Of a stretch of 62,668 nucleotides of DNA, positions 8,821 through 16,879 are shown piece by piece. Position 1 is the stretch's first letter. Every line of letters starts with the position of its first letter. The notes below the pieces were generated by a model. The model was not told where the DNA came from and made no database searches. It worked only from the letters and a program-made list of their open reading frames with translations. A program made the position numbers and the translations under genes. The DNA is taken from NCBI RefSeq assembly GCF_000423245.1, contig NZ_AUHP01000014.1:1-62668 (forward strand). Direction: 5' to 3'. This DNA comes from Ligilactobacillus ceti DSM 22408. Its GTDB lineage: Bacteria; Bacillota; Bacilli; Lactobacillales; Lactobacillaceae.

Positions 8821-10578
8821 TTAAATCTTTTTACCGATAAATAATAATGTTAAGAGACAACTTATAGTACAACCGACTAAGGAAATAAACGGTGAAATTC
8901 CAAATCCCGCCGGTAAAAATCCAAAGATTGCAGCGCTAATTGCTGCGGTTAATGCGTAAGGTAATTGTGTTTTGACATGATCGATATTCGGACATCCGGC
9001 GCCAACCGATGACAATATCGTTGTATCTGTAATTGGACTGCAATTATCACCAAATACTGCTCCAGAGAGAACTGCTGCTATTGATGCAAAAACAAACTGT
9101 TCAGCATAACCCAAACCTGAACTTTGCACTGCACTATAGACAACTGGTAAAGCAATCGGCATCACAATCGCCATACAACCAAAACTACCAACTACAAATG
9201 AAATTACACAACATGTGATAAAAATTACGACAGGTAATAAATAGTAAGGTACATTTGCACTAACTAAATCAACTAAATAATAGGCGGTTCCTAAAAGTCC
9301 GACCACTTTAGCAAGACACCAAGCAAGCACTAACACAAATACTGTTGAAAATATGCTTTGGGCACCTTTTAGCCAAGCTTTCAGACCGGCCCTAAATTTT
9401 AATTTTTTAGTAAAACAACCCATGACTAAAGCTACAACGGCTCCTAACAAAGCAGCTTGGATAATTATTTTCACAGTATTTGCATAGCTAAAACTTAAAT
9501 GTATGTAGCTAAACGAAAATCCTGCGTTTTTGTCAATAACTCCAGCTTTGATTGCTTGTGACATTCCATCAACATAAAAACCAATTACGGAATATATAAT
9601 TAATGTAATAATTGGTAATAACGCTGACCAAATACAGCCTTTTTCAATCTTTTCATCATGTGACTCTAATACTTCTTGTTTACATCGTTTGCATGTAATT
9701 CTTGCGCGTCTCTCTGCATAAAGCATGGGACCATATTCACGACCTAATATGATAGTGATAAAGATTAAAAATAACGCCATGAAATTGTAAGTTCGATATG
9801 GTAAACTTCCGACAAATTGATTGTAAGCACTAGCATGAACACCAGCGAGATCCAGTCCCGTTTTAATCGCAACTAATTCTGCTGATATCCAGCTAGATAC
9901 TACAACCATACCAGCAACCGGAGCTGCTGTTGAATCTACAATATACGCTAATTTCTCGCGTGAAATACCTTGACTATCAGTAATTGTTTGCATTGTAGGG
10001 CCTGTTATTAAAACATTGGCATAATCATCAAAGAATAAACAACTTCCCATTAATTGTGCTGTTAAAGCAGCTTTTTTCGGTGAATCAATTCTTCGTCGTA
10101 AACTATCTGCCAAAGCAGCAAAGCCTCCATTAGAATGAATTAATTCAACCATGCCACCAATCGTAAAACATACTCCAAAAATCTGTAAATTAAATGGATC
10201 AGTTGCAACGTGGAAAATCGTTTGAAAACTCAAACCGAACACTTCACCAATTTTACTAATTGTACTTCCGGTTCCAAAACTCGCTCCCCAAATGGCATAT
10301 CCTGTCAAAATACCCACTATTAAAGCTAAGAGAACGTCATTTAAAACAAAAGCCAATATCACAGTAATTATGATTGGAACGAGCGTTATCACACCGAGAT
10401 TTTTTCCGGTAGCTACGAGGACTTCTTTAACGCCCGTATCATCAGCCAAAAATTTCTTAACAAATGTGAATGTTTCAATTTGACCTTGATGCGACCGGCC
10501 ATTCAAAAATGAAAAGCAGAAAATAAATATTACGAAAATGCAGATACTAACAATAAGATATTTTTTTCTTCCTTTCAT
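8821..10578 (-). CDS. NhaC-family Na+/H+ antiporter-type transporter in the agmatine operon
   Basis: A 585-residue polytopic protein of the NhaC superfamily. Diagnostic segments are FFDDYANVLITGP near residue 190 and GDNCSPITDTT near 515. One hydrophilic loop near residue 290-310 carries a CKRCK pair flanked by charged residues. It sits between aguA and aguB with short gaps, so it is co-transcribed. Family members exchange Na+ or organic ions for protons. Here it could move agmatine/putrescine or handle the alkalinising effect of ammonia. It is not a standard member of the enterococcal or streptococcal agu operon as I know it. Substrate unassigned. Confidence 0.82.
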   Translation of the reverse strand: MKGRKKYLIVSICIFVIFIFCFSFLNGRSHQGQIETFTFVKKFLADDTGVKEVLVATGKNLGVITLVPIIITVILAFVLNDVLLALIVGILTGYAIWGASFGTGSTISKIGEVFGLSFQTIFHVATDPFNLQIFGVCFTIGGMVELIHSNGGFAALADSLRRRIDSPKKAALTAQLMGSCLFFDDYANVLITGPTMQTITDSQGISREKLAYIVDSTAAPVAGMVVVSSWISAELVAIKTGLDLAGVHASAYNQFVGSLPYRTYNFMALFLIFITIILGREYGPMLYAERRARITCKRCKQEVLESHDEKIEKGCIWSALLPIITLIIYSVIGFYVDGMSQAIKAGVIDKNAGFSFSYIHLSFSYANTVKIIIQAALLGAVVALVMGCFTKKLKFRAGLKAWLKGAQSIFSTVFVLVLAWCLAKVVGLLGTAYYLVDLVSANVPYYLLPVVIFITCCVISFVVGSFGCMAIVMPIALPVVYSAVQSSGLGYAEQFVFASIAAVLSGAVFGDNCSPITDTTILSSVGAGCPNIDHVKTQLPYALTAAISAAIFGFLPAGFGISPFISLVGCTISCLLTLLFIGKKI

Positions 10579-10624
10579 CTTGAACGACTCCCTACTATCT
10601 ATGCTCTTTTAATAAGATAGAATC

Positions 10625-11716
10625 TTATTTACATTGTTGTTGTGTAATACAGTGAATATTACCACCACCAAAGGCAACTTCTTCTGTACGAACGCCGACA
10701 CATTTATGATCTGGGAACCATTCTTGAATCGTCTTAAGAGCAAGTTCATCATTTACGTCACCGTATTGAGGTACGATTACACCACCGTTAACAATTAAGA
10801 AGTTCATGTATGATGCGATTGATACTTCACCATCTTCACGTGGTAATGTTCCTTCTACGTAGTCAATTTCAAAGTCGCCTTTAATTGTTACGTATTCTTT
10901 AGGCATGCATAATTTATGAACTTTTAATTTACGGCCTTTAGCATCTGTTGCTTCGCTAAGTGTCTTGTATGCATCTTGACATGCTTGGTAGAATTGACTT
11001 TCTTTATCGTCTGTCCAGATACAGCCAACTTCACCAGGGCGAATGTAACATGCAACGTCGTCGATATGGCCATTTGTTTCATATGGATCAATACCATCTT
11101 TAACCCAAATAACTTTTTCAACGTTTAAGTATTCTTTTAATTTTTCTTCAATTTCTTCTTTTGTCATATGAGGGTTGCGTCCTTCGGAAAGAAGACACAT
11201 TTCAGTTGTTAAAACTGTTCCTTCACCATCAACGTGGATACTACCACCTTCTAAAACGAATCCAGGTGTACGATAGCTATCAACACGTTCGATTTCGCAA
11301 ACTTTTTGAGCTACTAATTCATCTTGATCCCATGGGAAATATAGTCCATCATGAAGTCCGCCCCACGCATTGAAATCCCAATCAATGGCACGTACGTCAC
11401 CTTTATCGTTTACTACGAATGTTGGGCCACAGTCACGGATCCAGGAGTCGTTACTTGTCATTTCTACGACACGGATGTCGGAAGATAACATGTTACGGCA
11501 GTTTTGGAATTGAGCTGGAGATGCACAAACTGTTACATCTTCGAATTCACTAATTGCTTCTGCAATATTTTTGAAAACTTTTTGAGCTGGTTTAGCACCA
11601 CTTCTCCAGTTATCTGTTCTTTCAGGCCATAGCATCCAAATTTGTGATTGTGGTTCAAATTCTGCGGGCATGCGGAAACCATCTTTTCTTGGTGTACTAT
11701 CAATTCTTTTAGCCAT
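10625..11716 (-). CDS. aguA: Agmatine deiminase
   Basis: Start set at ATG 11716 (363 aa), preceded by GAAAGGAAG; the longer frame upstream lacks a ribosome site. The protein has the guanidino-group-modifying fold: WPERTDNWR near the N-terminus, SNDSWIRDCGPTF near 85-97, the HIDD motif, and the C-terminal GGGNIHCITQQ with the nucleophilic Cys. It hydrolyses agmatine to N-carbamoylputrescine and ammonia. First gene of the operon aguA-nhaC-aguB-aguC-aguD. The pathway gives ATP and acid resistance in related bacteria. Length matches the family. Confidence 0.95.
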   Translation of the reverse strand: MAKRIDSTPRKDGFRMPAEFEPQSQIWMLWPERTDNWRSGAKPAQKVFKNIAEAISEFEDVTVCASPAQFQNCRNMLSSDIRVVEMTSNDSWIRDCGPTFVVNDKGDVRAIDWDFNAWGGLHDGLYFPWDQDELVAQKVCEIERVDSYRTPGFVLEGGSIHVDGEGTVLTTEMCLLSEGRNPHMTKEEIEEKLKEYLNVEKVIWVKDGIDPYETNGHIDDVACYIRPGEVGCIWTDDKESQFYQACQDAYKTLSEATDAKGRKLKVHKLCMPKEYVTIKGDFEIDYVEGTLPREDGEVSIASYMNFLIVNGGVIVPQYGDVNDELALKTIQEWFPDHKCVGVRTEEVAFGGGNIHCITQQQCK

Positions 11717-11869
11717 GTTGTAACTTCCTTTCAAAATATAATATAATAACATCTTTGTTCATTTGCTTAAGCTTAATTCTGTACTAGTACTAGTTAGTAA
11801 TTAATGCTTGTTAGTTGTTTTCTTATAAGCCTCAATCACTATCTATATTATATTCCACCATTTTACGTT

Positions 11870-11884
11870 TGTGTGCGTTTTCAA
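11870..11884 (-). promoter_or_regulatory. Candidate CcpA cre site upstream of aguA
   Basis: The minus strand reads TTGAAAACGCACACA, matching the degenerate cre consensus WTGNAANCGNWNNCW at every defined position. It covers the -35 area of the aguA promoter, where CcpA binding would repress. Catabolite repression of agmatine genes is known in enterococci. The consensus is loose, so chance matches occur. Confidence 0.5.
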
Positions 11885-11913
11885 AGAGTATGTAACAGAC
11901 GTAACGACGTTGT

Positions 11914-11940
11914 AAACTGTTACATTTCACGTAACAGTTT
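11914..11940. promoter_or_regulatory. Inverted-repeat operator candidate (AAACTGTTAC-7-GTAACAGTTT)
   Basis: Perfect 10 bp arms separated by 7 bp (ATTTCAC). The centre lies about 80-90 bp upstream of the predicted aguA transcription start, an activator-like position. Nearby single half-sites at 11892 and 11901 extend it. Candidate site for the RpiR-type regulator. Confidence 0.55.
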
Positions 11941-12167
11941 TTCTTTACTTTTATTTTTTTTCGCTAATTTTTTTACTGTTTTATCACTAGAAAACATTGA
12001 TTTATCAACATTTCTGTTTAGGGAGGGTGGAACGGTCCAATTAGTTTTTTTCGTTTTTTAGCATCATGTTACTGTTACTGCCAATCGTTACATATGTTAC
12101 TCCTAAACCCTTTGACAACAACTATACCAATTACTTTTTACGTTCCATAATTTGTAACTACATCAAA

Positions 12168-12213
12168 AAAACCTTATTAAAACGCCCTTTTTCGGCAGTT
12201 TTAATAAGGTTTT
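12168..12213 (-). terminator. Terminator of the rpiR-type gene
   Basis: Arms AAAACCTTATTAAAAC (12168-12183) and its complement (12198-12213) form a 16 bp stem with a 14-nt loop, followed on the minus strand by a T run. It isolates the regulator from aguA. Confidence 0.88.
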
Positions 12214-12230
12214 ATTTTAAAATTTATACT

Positions 12231-12992
12231 TTAATTAATAATTCGTTTGTACATTAAAATCTCGATGATAGCAATCATTCCGATCCGTGATGTTACATCA
12301 ATTCCTTCATAATTAACTTCATCAGCAAATACATAAAAATTCAAATCACTCATATTTTGAATAATATTATTATCTGCTCGTGTAAAAGATACAATTGTCG
12401 GTGTTACAATCGCAAAAATACGTTCTAAAGAATTAATCACTCGTTGATTACTACCTGTATAAGATAACACAAGTAACACATCGTTACTTTTAATTCGTTT
12501 CAAAATTGAATCAATTTCAAACTCTTCAAATAACATATCAACACTATATCCTACTGAAACTAATAGCCGATAAAAATAATGAGCCACTTCTCGACTAGCA
12601 CCTTCAACTAAAATATAGACTTTCGGATACTTGCTCATAATCGCGTTAAATTGATCAATTTTATCATCAGTTAAAACTTGCACACCTTCAATAATATTTT
12701 TCAAATAACTTTCTTTATAATTTTCATGTTTAACAATATTAGGAATGTTAATTTTACGCGTTGCTTCTTCAGCCTCACGCACGGAATTTACAAACTCTTC
12801 ATATCCAGAATAACCAATCTTCTTAACAAAACGAAAAACAGTTGTAGTAGATACATAACATTCTGTCGAAAGTTCTCGAATACTCATATTTTTTACTTTA
12901 TGCATATTTTTTACTACATAATTAAAAATATTCTGTTCTGTTTTAGATAAGCTATTAGTATTCTTACTTGTTATTTCGTAAAAATCTGTCAT
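12231..12992 (-). CDS. RpiR/MurR-family transcriptional regulator (candidate agmatine regulator)
   Basis: Start taken at ATG 12992 (253 aa) with AGAGG about 11 nt upstream; GTG 13001 is too close to that site. Residues 1-75 form an RpiR helix-turn-helix (LSTECYVSTTTVFRFVKKIG). Residues about 105-250 form a SIS domain that normally binds phosphosugars. It lies just upstream of aguA in the same direction but has its own strong promoter and terminator. The enterococcal AguR is of the LuxR type, so this would be a different control. Function as the agmatine regulator is inferred from position and from the operator-like repeats downstream. Confidence 0.85.
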   Translation of the reverse strand: MTDFYEITSKNTNSLSKTEQNIFNYVVKNMHKVKNMSIRELSTECYVSTTTVFRFVKKIGYSGYEEFVNSVREAEEATRKINIPNIVKHENYKESYLKNIIEGVQVLTDDKIDQFNAIMSKYPKVYILVEGASREVAHYFYRLLVSVGYSVDMLFEEFEIDSILKRIKSNDVLLVLSYTGSNQRVINSLERIFAIVTPTIVSFTRADNNIIQNMSDLNFYVFADEVNYEGIDVTSRIGMIAIIEILMYKRIIN

Positions 12993-13045
12993 CTTTTTCA
13001 CATCCTCTAAGGGGGATTTTTAAGCTGAAGTCAACTAACTATATT

Positions 13046-13075
13046 ATTATAAATTAATATTAAAAGATGTGTCAA
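13046..13075 (-). promoter_or_regulatory. Promoter of the rpiR-type gene
   Basis: Minus strand: perfect -35 TTGACA (13075-13070), 18 bp spacer, perfect -10 TATAAT (13051-13046). Confidence 0.85.
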
Positions 13076-13136
13076 ATTTAGCTTAAAAAAATCAATTAAT
13101 AATTAATAACTTTGTCGCTTAAAATGCCCTAAAAAA

Positions 13137-13161
13137 GCAGAAAACCATTTTGGTTTCCTGC
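13137..13161 (-). terminator. Terminator of the APC permease gene
   Basis: 11 bp stem (13161-13151 with 13147-13137, one G-U on the minus strand), 3-nt loop, then six T on the minus strand. Confidence 0.85.
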
Positions 13162-13168
13162 CAACTGT

Positions 13169-14485
13169 TTATTTAGCTACTGTTTTAGTTTTTTTATTTT
13201 TAAAGTAACGATAAATGAAATAAAATGCCACACAGACTACAATTGTCGTCACCCCAAAGATAATAACTTTTTGTGTAAAGTTCATTAACATATAGACACA
13301 AATTAAAAGTGATAATATTGGGAATGTATATCCTAACGGAAGATTAAATCCATCCGTGGCTGTTTTTGGATCTTTTTGTTTTTTCTTAACTTTCATAGCT
13401 GCAAATGAAGTTACAACATATTGAACTAAAGAAATAAAGACTGTACATGGTACTAAGAATAAATAATCACCACTCAAGAATAACAATGCACAAATACATG
13501 TTGTGAGAATCACCGCTACCCAAGGTGTTCCTGATTTTGTAATTTTACCAAAGAAAGCTGGTAACAATTGATGTTCACGTGCTAATGAAGAAGCAATATA
13601 AGGTGTACTATATGACAAGGAAATTGCTACCCCAAGGATTGAACCTAAAATACCAATACTCATAATCATTCGTCCAATATGACCATATTTTTCAGCAAAA
13701 GCAAAAGCTAATGGACTTTCATTATGAACAATTTCTGGTCCTAAAACACCAATAGCTACAATCATGGTAATCATATAAATCACACCAACTGAAATGATAA
13801 CAGCTAATAAAATCCGTGGTAAGTTTTTCTTAGGATTTTCCATTTTAGTTGCAGCGACTGGTAAAAATGAAAAACCAGCAAACATATAGAAAATCAAATT
13901 AAAAGCACTATTATAATCTTTCAAACTATGTGTCACCGGTTGGCTAAAGTTCATCATCTTAATAAAGAATAGCCCCCCAATCACAAAAGTAATCAAAGCC
14001 CCGATTTTCATAACTGTAGCAATATTATTAGCATATTTCGAAACTTGGTTCCCCATAATTCCCACAACTGTTAATCCTAAAATAATTGCCAAACCAGTTG
14101 CTTTATATAAAAATGGATCACTTAATTGTGGAACCATTAACTTCAAGGCCGTTAAAAAGGCTGCCGTTTCCGCAGAAATTGTAACTACCCCTTGTAACCA
14201 AATAAAGAGCCCCACTTCAAAACCAGCAAACTCTCCAAATTGATCATATGCATATAACCAAGCTGCACCATTCCCAGTAGAACGACTAGCAAGTTCAGCA
14301 TAACTTAAAGTTAAGACCAATGCTGCTAAAGCACAAAAGAAGATCACAGCAACACTCCAAATACCAGATAGAGCGTACATTTTACTTGGTAAAAGAAAAA
14401 TCCCTGATCCGATAATCCCATTGACACCAAGTAAATAAACTGAAATAAAACCAAGTTTTTTATTTGAATTTCCCAATTTTTTCAC
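13169..14485 (-). CDS. APC-family amino acid permease
   Basis: A 438-residue protein with about twelve membrane segments. The first carries the APC helix-1 motif GVNGIIGSGIF. A conserved helix-6 region (FYMFAGFSFLPVAA) and a KMENPKKNLPR loop follow. It belongs to the amino acid permease branch of APC; substrate cannot be told. GTG 14485 is given, but TTG 14476 has better spacing (7-8 nt) to AGTAGG, which would make it 435 aa. It has its own terminator and lies upstream of the rpiR-type gene without sharing its promoter. It may be unrelated to agmatine use. Confidence 0.85.
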   Translation of the reverse strand: MKKLGNSNKKLGFISVYLLGVNGIIGSGIFLLPSKMYALSGIWSVAVIFFCALAALVLTLSYAELASRSTGNGAAWLYAYDQFGEFAGFEVGLFIWLQGVVTISAETAAFLTALKLMVPQLSDPFLYKATGLAIILGLTVVGIMGNQVSKYANNIATVMKIGALITFVIGGLFFIKMMNFSQPVTHSLKDYNSAFNLIFYMFAGFSFLPVAATKMENPKKNLPRILLAVIISVGVIYMITMIVAIGVLGPEIVHNESPLAFAFAEKYGHIGRMIMSIGILGSILGVAISLSYSTPYIASSLAREHQLLPAFFGKITKSGTPWVAVILTTCICALLFLSGDYLFLVPCTVFISLVQYVVTSFAAMKVKKKQKDPKTATDGFNLPLGYTFPILSLLICVYMLMNFTQKVIIFGVTTIVVCVAFYFIYRYFKNKKTKTVAK

Positions 14486-14603
14486 CTACTTAAATTTAAT
14501 TCTCCAGACTTAATATTCTTATTTGTTTTATGTATAATCACTTGCTTTAAACAGAATAAGAACATCCTTAAGAGTAACTATAATATAACACTATCGAAAA
14601 AAA

Positions 14604-14639
14604 AAAGGAACTAACTTGTCTTCACAAGTTAGTTCCTTT
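14604..14639 (-). terminator. Terminator of the tRNA-Tyr-Gln operon
   Basis: Perfect 16 bp stem (14604-14619 with 14624-14639), 4-nt loop, T run on the minus strand. Confidence 0.92.
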
Positions 14640-14653
14640 AATCGTTTATTTGA

Positions 14654-14725
14654 TTGGGGTAGCTGGATTCGAACCAGCGCATGACGGTACCAAAAACCGT
14701 TGCCTTACCGCTTGGCTATACCCCA
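14654..14725 (-). tRNA. trnQ: tRNA-Gln (anticodon UUG)
   Basis: Minus-strand cloverleaf: acceptor TGGGGTA/TACCCCA, D arm GCC...GGC, anticodon stem ACGGT/ACCGT with loop TTTTGGT (anticodon TTG), T arm GCTGG-TTCGAAT-CCAGC. CCA is not encoded. Second gene of the two-tRNA unit. Confidence 0.95.
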
Positions 14726-14734
14726 TTAAACCAA

Positions 14735-14815
14735 TGGAAGGGAGTGGATTCGAACCACCGAACCCGAAGGAGCGGATTTACAGTCCGCCGCGTTTAGCCA
14801 CTTCGCTACCCTTCC
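14735..14815 (-). tRNA. trnY: tRNA-Tyr (anticodon GUA)
   Basis: Minus-strand cloverleaf with acceptor GGAAGGG/CCCTTCC, anticodon loop CTGTAAA (anticodon GTA), a long variable arm (class II) and T arm GGTGG-TTCGAAT-CCACT. CCA is not encoded. 81 nt fits bacterial tRNA-Tyr. Confidence 0.95.
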
Positions 14816-14852
14816 ATGTACCAATAAGGTGTTATCCCTCATCGACTACATT

Positions 14853-14881
14853 AGTATAATCGATTTTTTTAAACATTGCAA
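14853..14881 (-). promoter_or_regulatory. Promoter of the tRNA-Tyr/tRNA-Gln unit
   Basis: Minus strand: -35 TTGCAA (14881-14876), 17 bp spacer, -10 TATACT (14858-14853). The -10 and following AATG resemble the rRNA promoters. Confidence 0.8.
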
Positions 14882-14989
14882 CCCCTTTTTGTAATTTTTT
14901 TCAAAAAAATTTTAAGCTAGTTAACAAACAGCATAAAACCTGATTAAATCAACCTTTTATCTATTTTTTAAACCCTTAAAAAAACAAAA

Positions 14990-15018
14990 AGAGCAATAAT
15001 CTAATTGATTATTGCTCT
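14990..15018 (-). terminator. Terminator of dtpT
   Basis: 12 bp stem AGAGCAATAATC (14990-15001) with 15007-15018, 5-nt loop, and T-rich sequence on the minus strand. Confidence 0.85.
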
Positions 15019-15049
15019 ATATTTTTGAATTAAATTAGTAATTAACTTT

Positions 15050-16519
15050 TTAGTTAATACCACCCATTAATTTCTTAATCTTAGGTACCATTAATAAAAG
15101 AATTAAACCAAAGGCAATTGTAATACCACCAACAATACCGAAGTACATAACTTCTGTTTGTTTTGTATAAAGACGTACAATTTGCGCATTTATAGCTTGA
15201 GCTACCGCATCACCTAAGAACCATACACTCATTAATTGAGCTTGGAAAACTTTAGGAGCTAATTTAGTTGTAACTGATAAACCGATTGGTGAAATTAACA
15301 TTTCCCCAATGATTACTAAAGCCCAACTTACAAGTAAGAATAATGGACTTACTAAAGTATTTGTACCATGAACTAAACCAGGAACCATCATCCAAACAAA
15401 TGATGCACCGGCAAAGAATAAACCGAAAGCAAATTTAGTTGGTGATGAAGGTTGTTTTTTACCCATTTTTGTCCATAATGCTGTAAAGATTGGCACATAG
15501 ATCATAATGAATAATGGGTTAGCACTTTGGAACCAACTAGCTGGGAAGGCATGGCCTGCAACAGCTAAACGTGTTTGTTCTTCAGCAAAGAATGCTAAGA
15601 TAATTGAACCTTGTTCTTCGATTGACCAGAATAAAACTGATGCAATAAATAAAAGAACATATGCCCACACGCGTGAACGTTCAACTTCATTAATCTTACG
15701 ACTTGTTAACATCATTGTGAAGTAGTAGATAGGAATTGCCACAGCAATAACTGTTACTAATGTAATAACACCTTCTAATGTTAAGACATTAAACATACCC
15801 ATAATAACTAATACTAAAGCTAAAATAGCAACTGCAATCGCAGCTTTCACAAGAATTTTCTTTAAATCTTTTGGTTCAATTGGATCTGTTGGATATAAAC
15901 TATCTTTTGATAAGTGTTTTTTACCATCAAAGTAGTATTGGATTAAACCAAAGAACATACCAACGGCAGCCAATGAGAAACCTAAGTGGAAGTTAACTTC
16001 TTGTCCTAAATAACCAACTAATAATGGTGCGGCAAATGAACCAACATTAATACCGAAAACAAAGATGTTAAAACCAGCATCACGACGAACGTCATCTTTC
16101 TTATAAAGACCACCAACCATTTCAGAAACATTTGGTTTTAATAAACCTGTTCCGATAATGATAAAGAAGATTGATAAGAACAATGCCATTTTTCCAAACG
16201 GTGTAGCCAAAATAATATGACCAATCATAATTAAAATACCACCGATGAAAACAGTCTTACGACTACCTAACAAACGGTCACTAACAAATCCACCAAGTAC
16301 ACCTGATAAATAAACAAGTGAACCATAGATTGCCATAATAGACGCAGCTGTTGCTTTGTCCATACCTAAACCACCGTCTGCTACTGAGAAGTACATATAG
16401 AATAGCAAGATTGCACGCATTCCATAATAACTAAATCTTTCCCACATTTCTGTGAAGAAAAGGGTTGCTAAACCACGAGGATGTCCTAAAAACGCAGTAT
16501 CCTTTGAGTCATTACCCAT
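15050..16519 (-). CDS. dtpT: POT-family di-/tripeptide transporter
   Basis: A 489-residue proton-coupled oligopeptide transporter with about fourteen hydrophobic segments. The N-terminal EMWERFSYYGMRA motif (ExxERFxYY proton site) and the FNIFVFGINVGS segment are diagnostic. It imports di- and tripeptides with protons. ATG 16519 is preceded by GGAGG at good spacing. It is a single-gene unit with its own terminator and a long, AT-rich 5' leader of about 200 nt. The sequence length equals lactic acid bacterial DtpT. Confidence 0.92.
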   Translation of the reverse strand: MGNDSKDTAFLGHPRGLATLFFTEMWERFSYYGMRAILLFYMYFSVADGGLGMDKATAASIMAIYGSLVYLSGVLGGFVSDRLLGSRKTVFIGGILIMIGHIILATPFGKMALFLSIFFIIIGTGLLKPNVSEMVGGLYKKDDVRRDAGFNIFVFGINVGSFAAPLLVGYLGQEVNFHLGFSLAAVGMFFGLIQYYFDGKKHLSKDSLYPTDPIEPKDLKKILVKAAIAVAILALVLVIMGMFNVLTLEGVITLVTVIAVAIPIYYFTMMLTSRKINEVERSRVWAYVLLFIASVLFWSIEEQGSIILAFFAEEQTRLAVAGHAFPASWFQSANPLFIMIYVPIFTALWTKMGKKQPSSPTKFAFGLFFAGASFVWMMVPGLVHGTNTLVSPLFLLVSWALVIIGEMLISPIGLSVTTKLAPKVFQAQLMSVWFLGDAVAQAINAQIVRLYTKQTEVMYFGIVGGITIAFGLILLLMVPKIKKLMGGIN

Positions 16520-16814
16520 TAATAAATTCCTCCAAACTTATGTATTCTTATTTTTATAAGAATTATCTTTTGCTATTTTCCTCGAAAAAATATATTCATA
16601 ATCAGTTCCATCCCTAATTTTACTTAAGAATTTATCTCATCATGCTATATTAGTTACCAACAAACCTTAAACCGACTTTTTAATGATTAAACATTCATTA
16701 GCATCCTAAGAAAAAAATGATAATAGTATTATAGCACTTTTACTTATCAAAATTCAAGGTTCACTCATCAATTCCTTGATTTTACTTGCTTATTTTGGTT
16801 ATTTATATAAAAAA
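16520..16814 (-). other. dtpT 5' leader (no gene)
   Basis: AT-rich stretch without convincing frames. It holds the long leader from the promoter at 16728-16757. Next to the ribosome site is an exact 8 bp inverted repeat (ATTCTTAT-4-ATAAGAAT, 16543-16562) that could fold in the mRNA or bind a regulator. Confidence 0.45.
16728..16757 (-). promoter_or_regulatory. Promoter of dtpT
   Basis: Minus strand: -35 TTGAAT (16757-16752), 18 bp spacer, extended -10 TGC-TATAAT (16736-16728). Confidence 0.72.
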
Positions 16815-16851
16815 AAGAAGCTCAATATCAACTTTGGATATCAAACTTCTT
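16815..16851 (-). terminator. Terminator of the pcrA-ligA-camS-gatCAB-dagK operon
   Basis: Minus-strand RNA pairs over 15 bp (16851-16837 with 16829-16815, using three G-U pairs), 7-nt loop, then a U run. The plus-strand version would be mismatched. Confidence 0.8.
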
Positions 16852-16879
16852 CTTTTTAAAATCAAAACTAATGAATTAC

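Larger units (their letters stand above)
11717..12167 (-). promoter_or_regulatory. aguA upstream regulatory region with repeated GTTAC half-sites
   Basis: This 450 bp region has no convincing gene; open frames in it lack ribosome sites. A -10 TATAAT (11852-11847, minus strand) has no good -35, which suggests activator dependence. GTTAC/GTAAC occurs nine times: 11892, 11901, 11919, 11931, 12068, 12074, 12087, 12096 and 12154. These form two clusters upstream of the -10. The RpiR regulator encoded just upstream is the obvious candidate binder. Confidence 0.55.

Noticed and set aside
11804-12257. Two plus-strand open frames of 85 and 63 codons between aguA and the rpiR-type gene
   Set aside because: No ribosome sites, low-complexity Phe/Leu-rich translations, and they cross the regulatory repeats and terminator; treated as chance frames.
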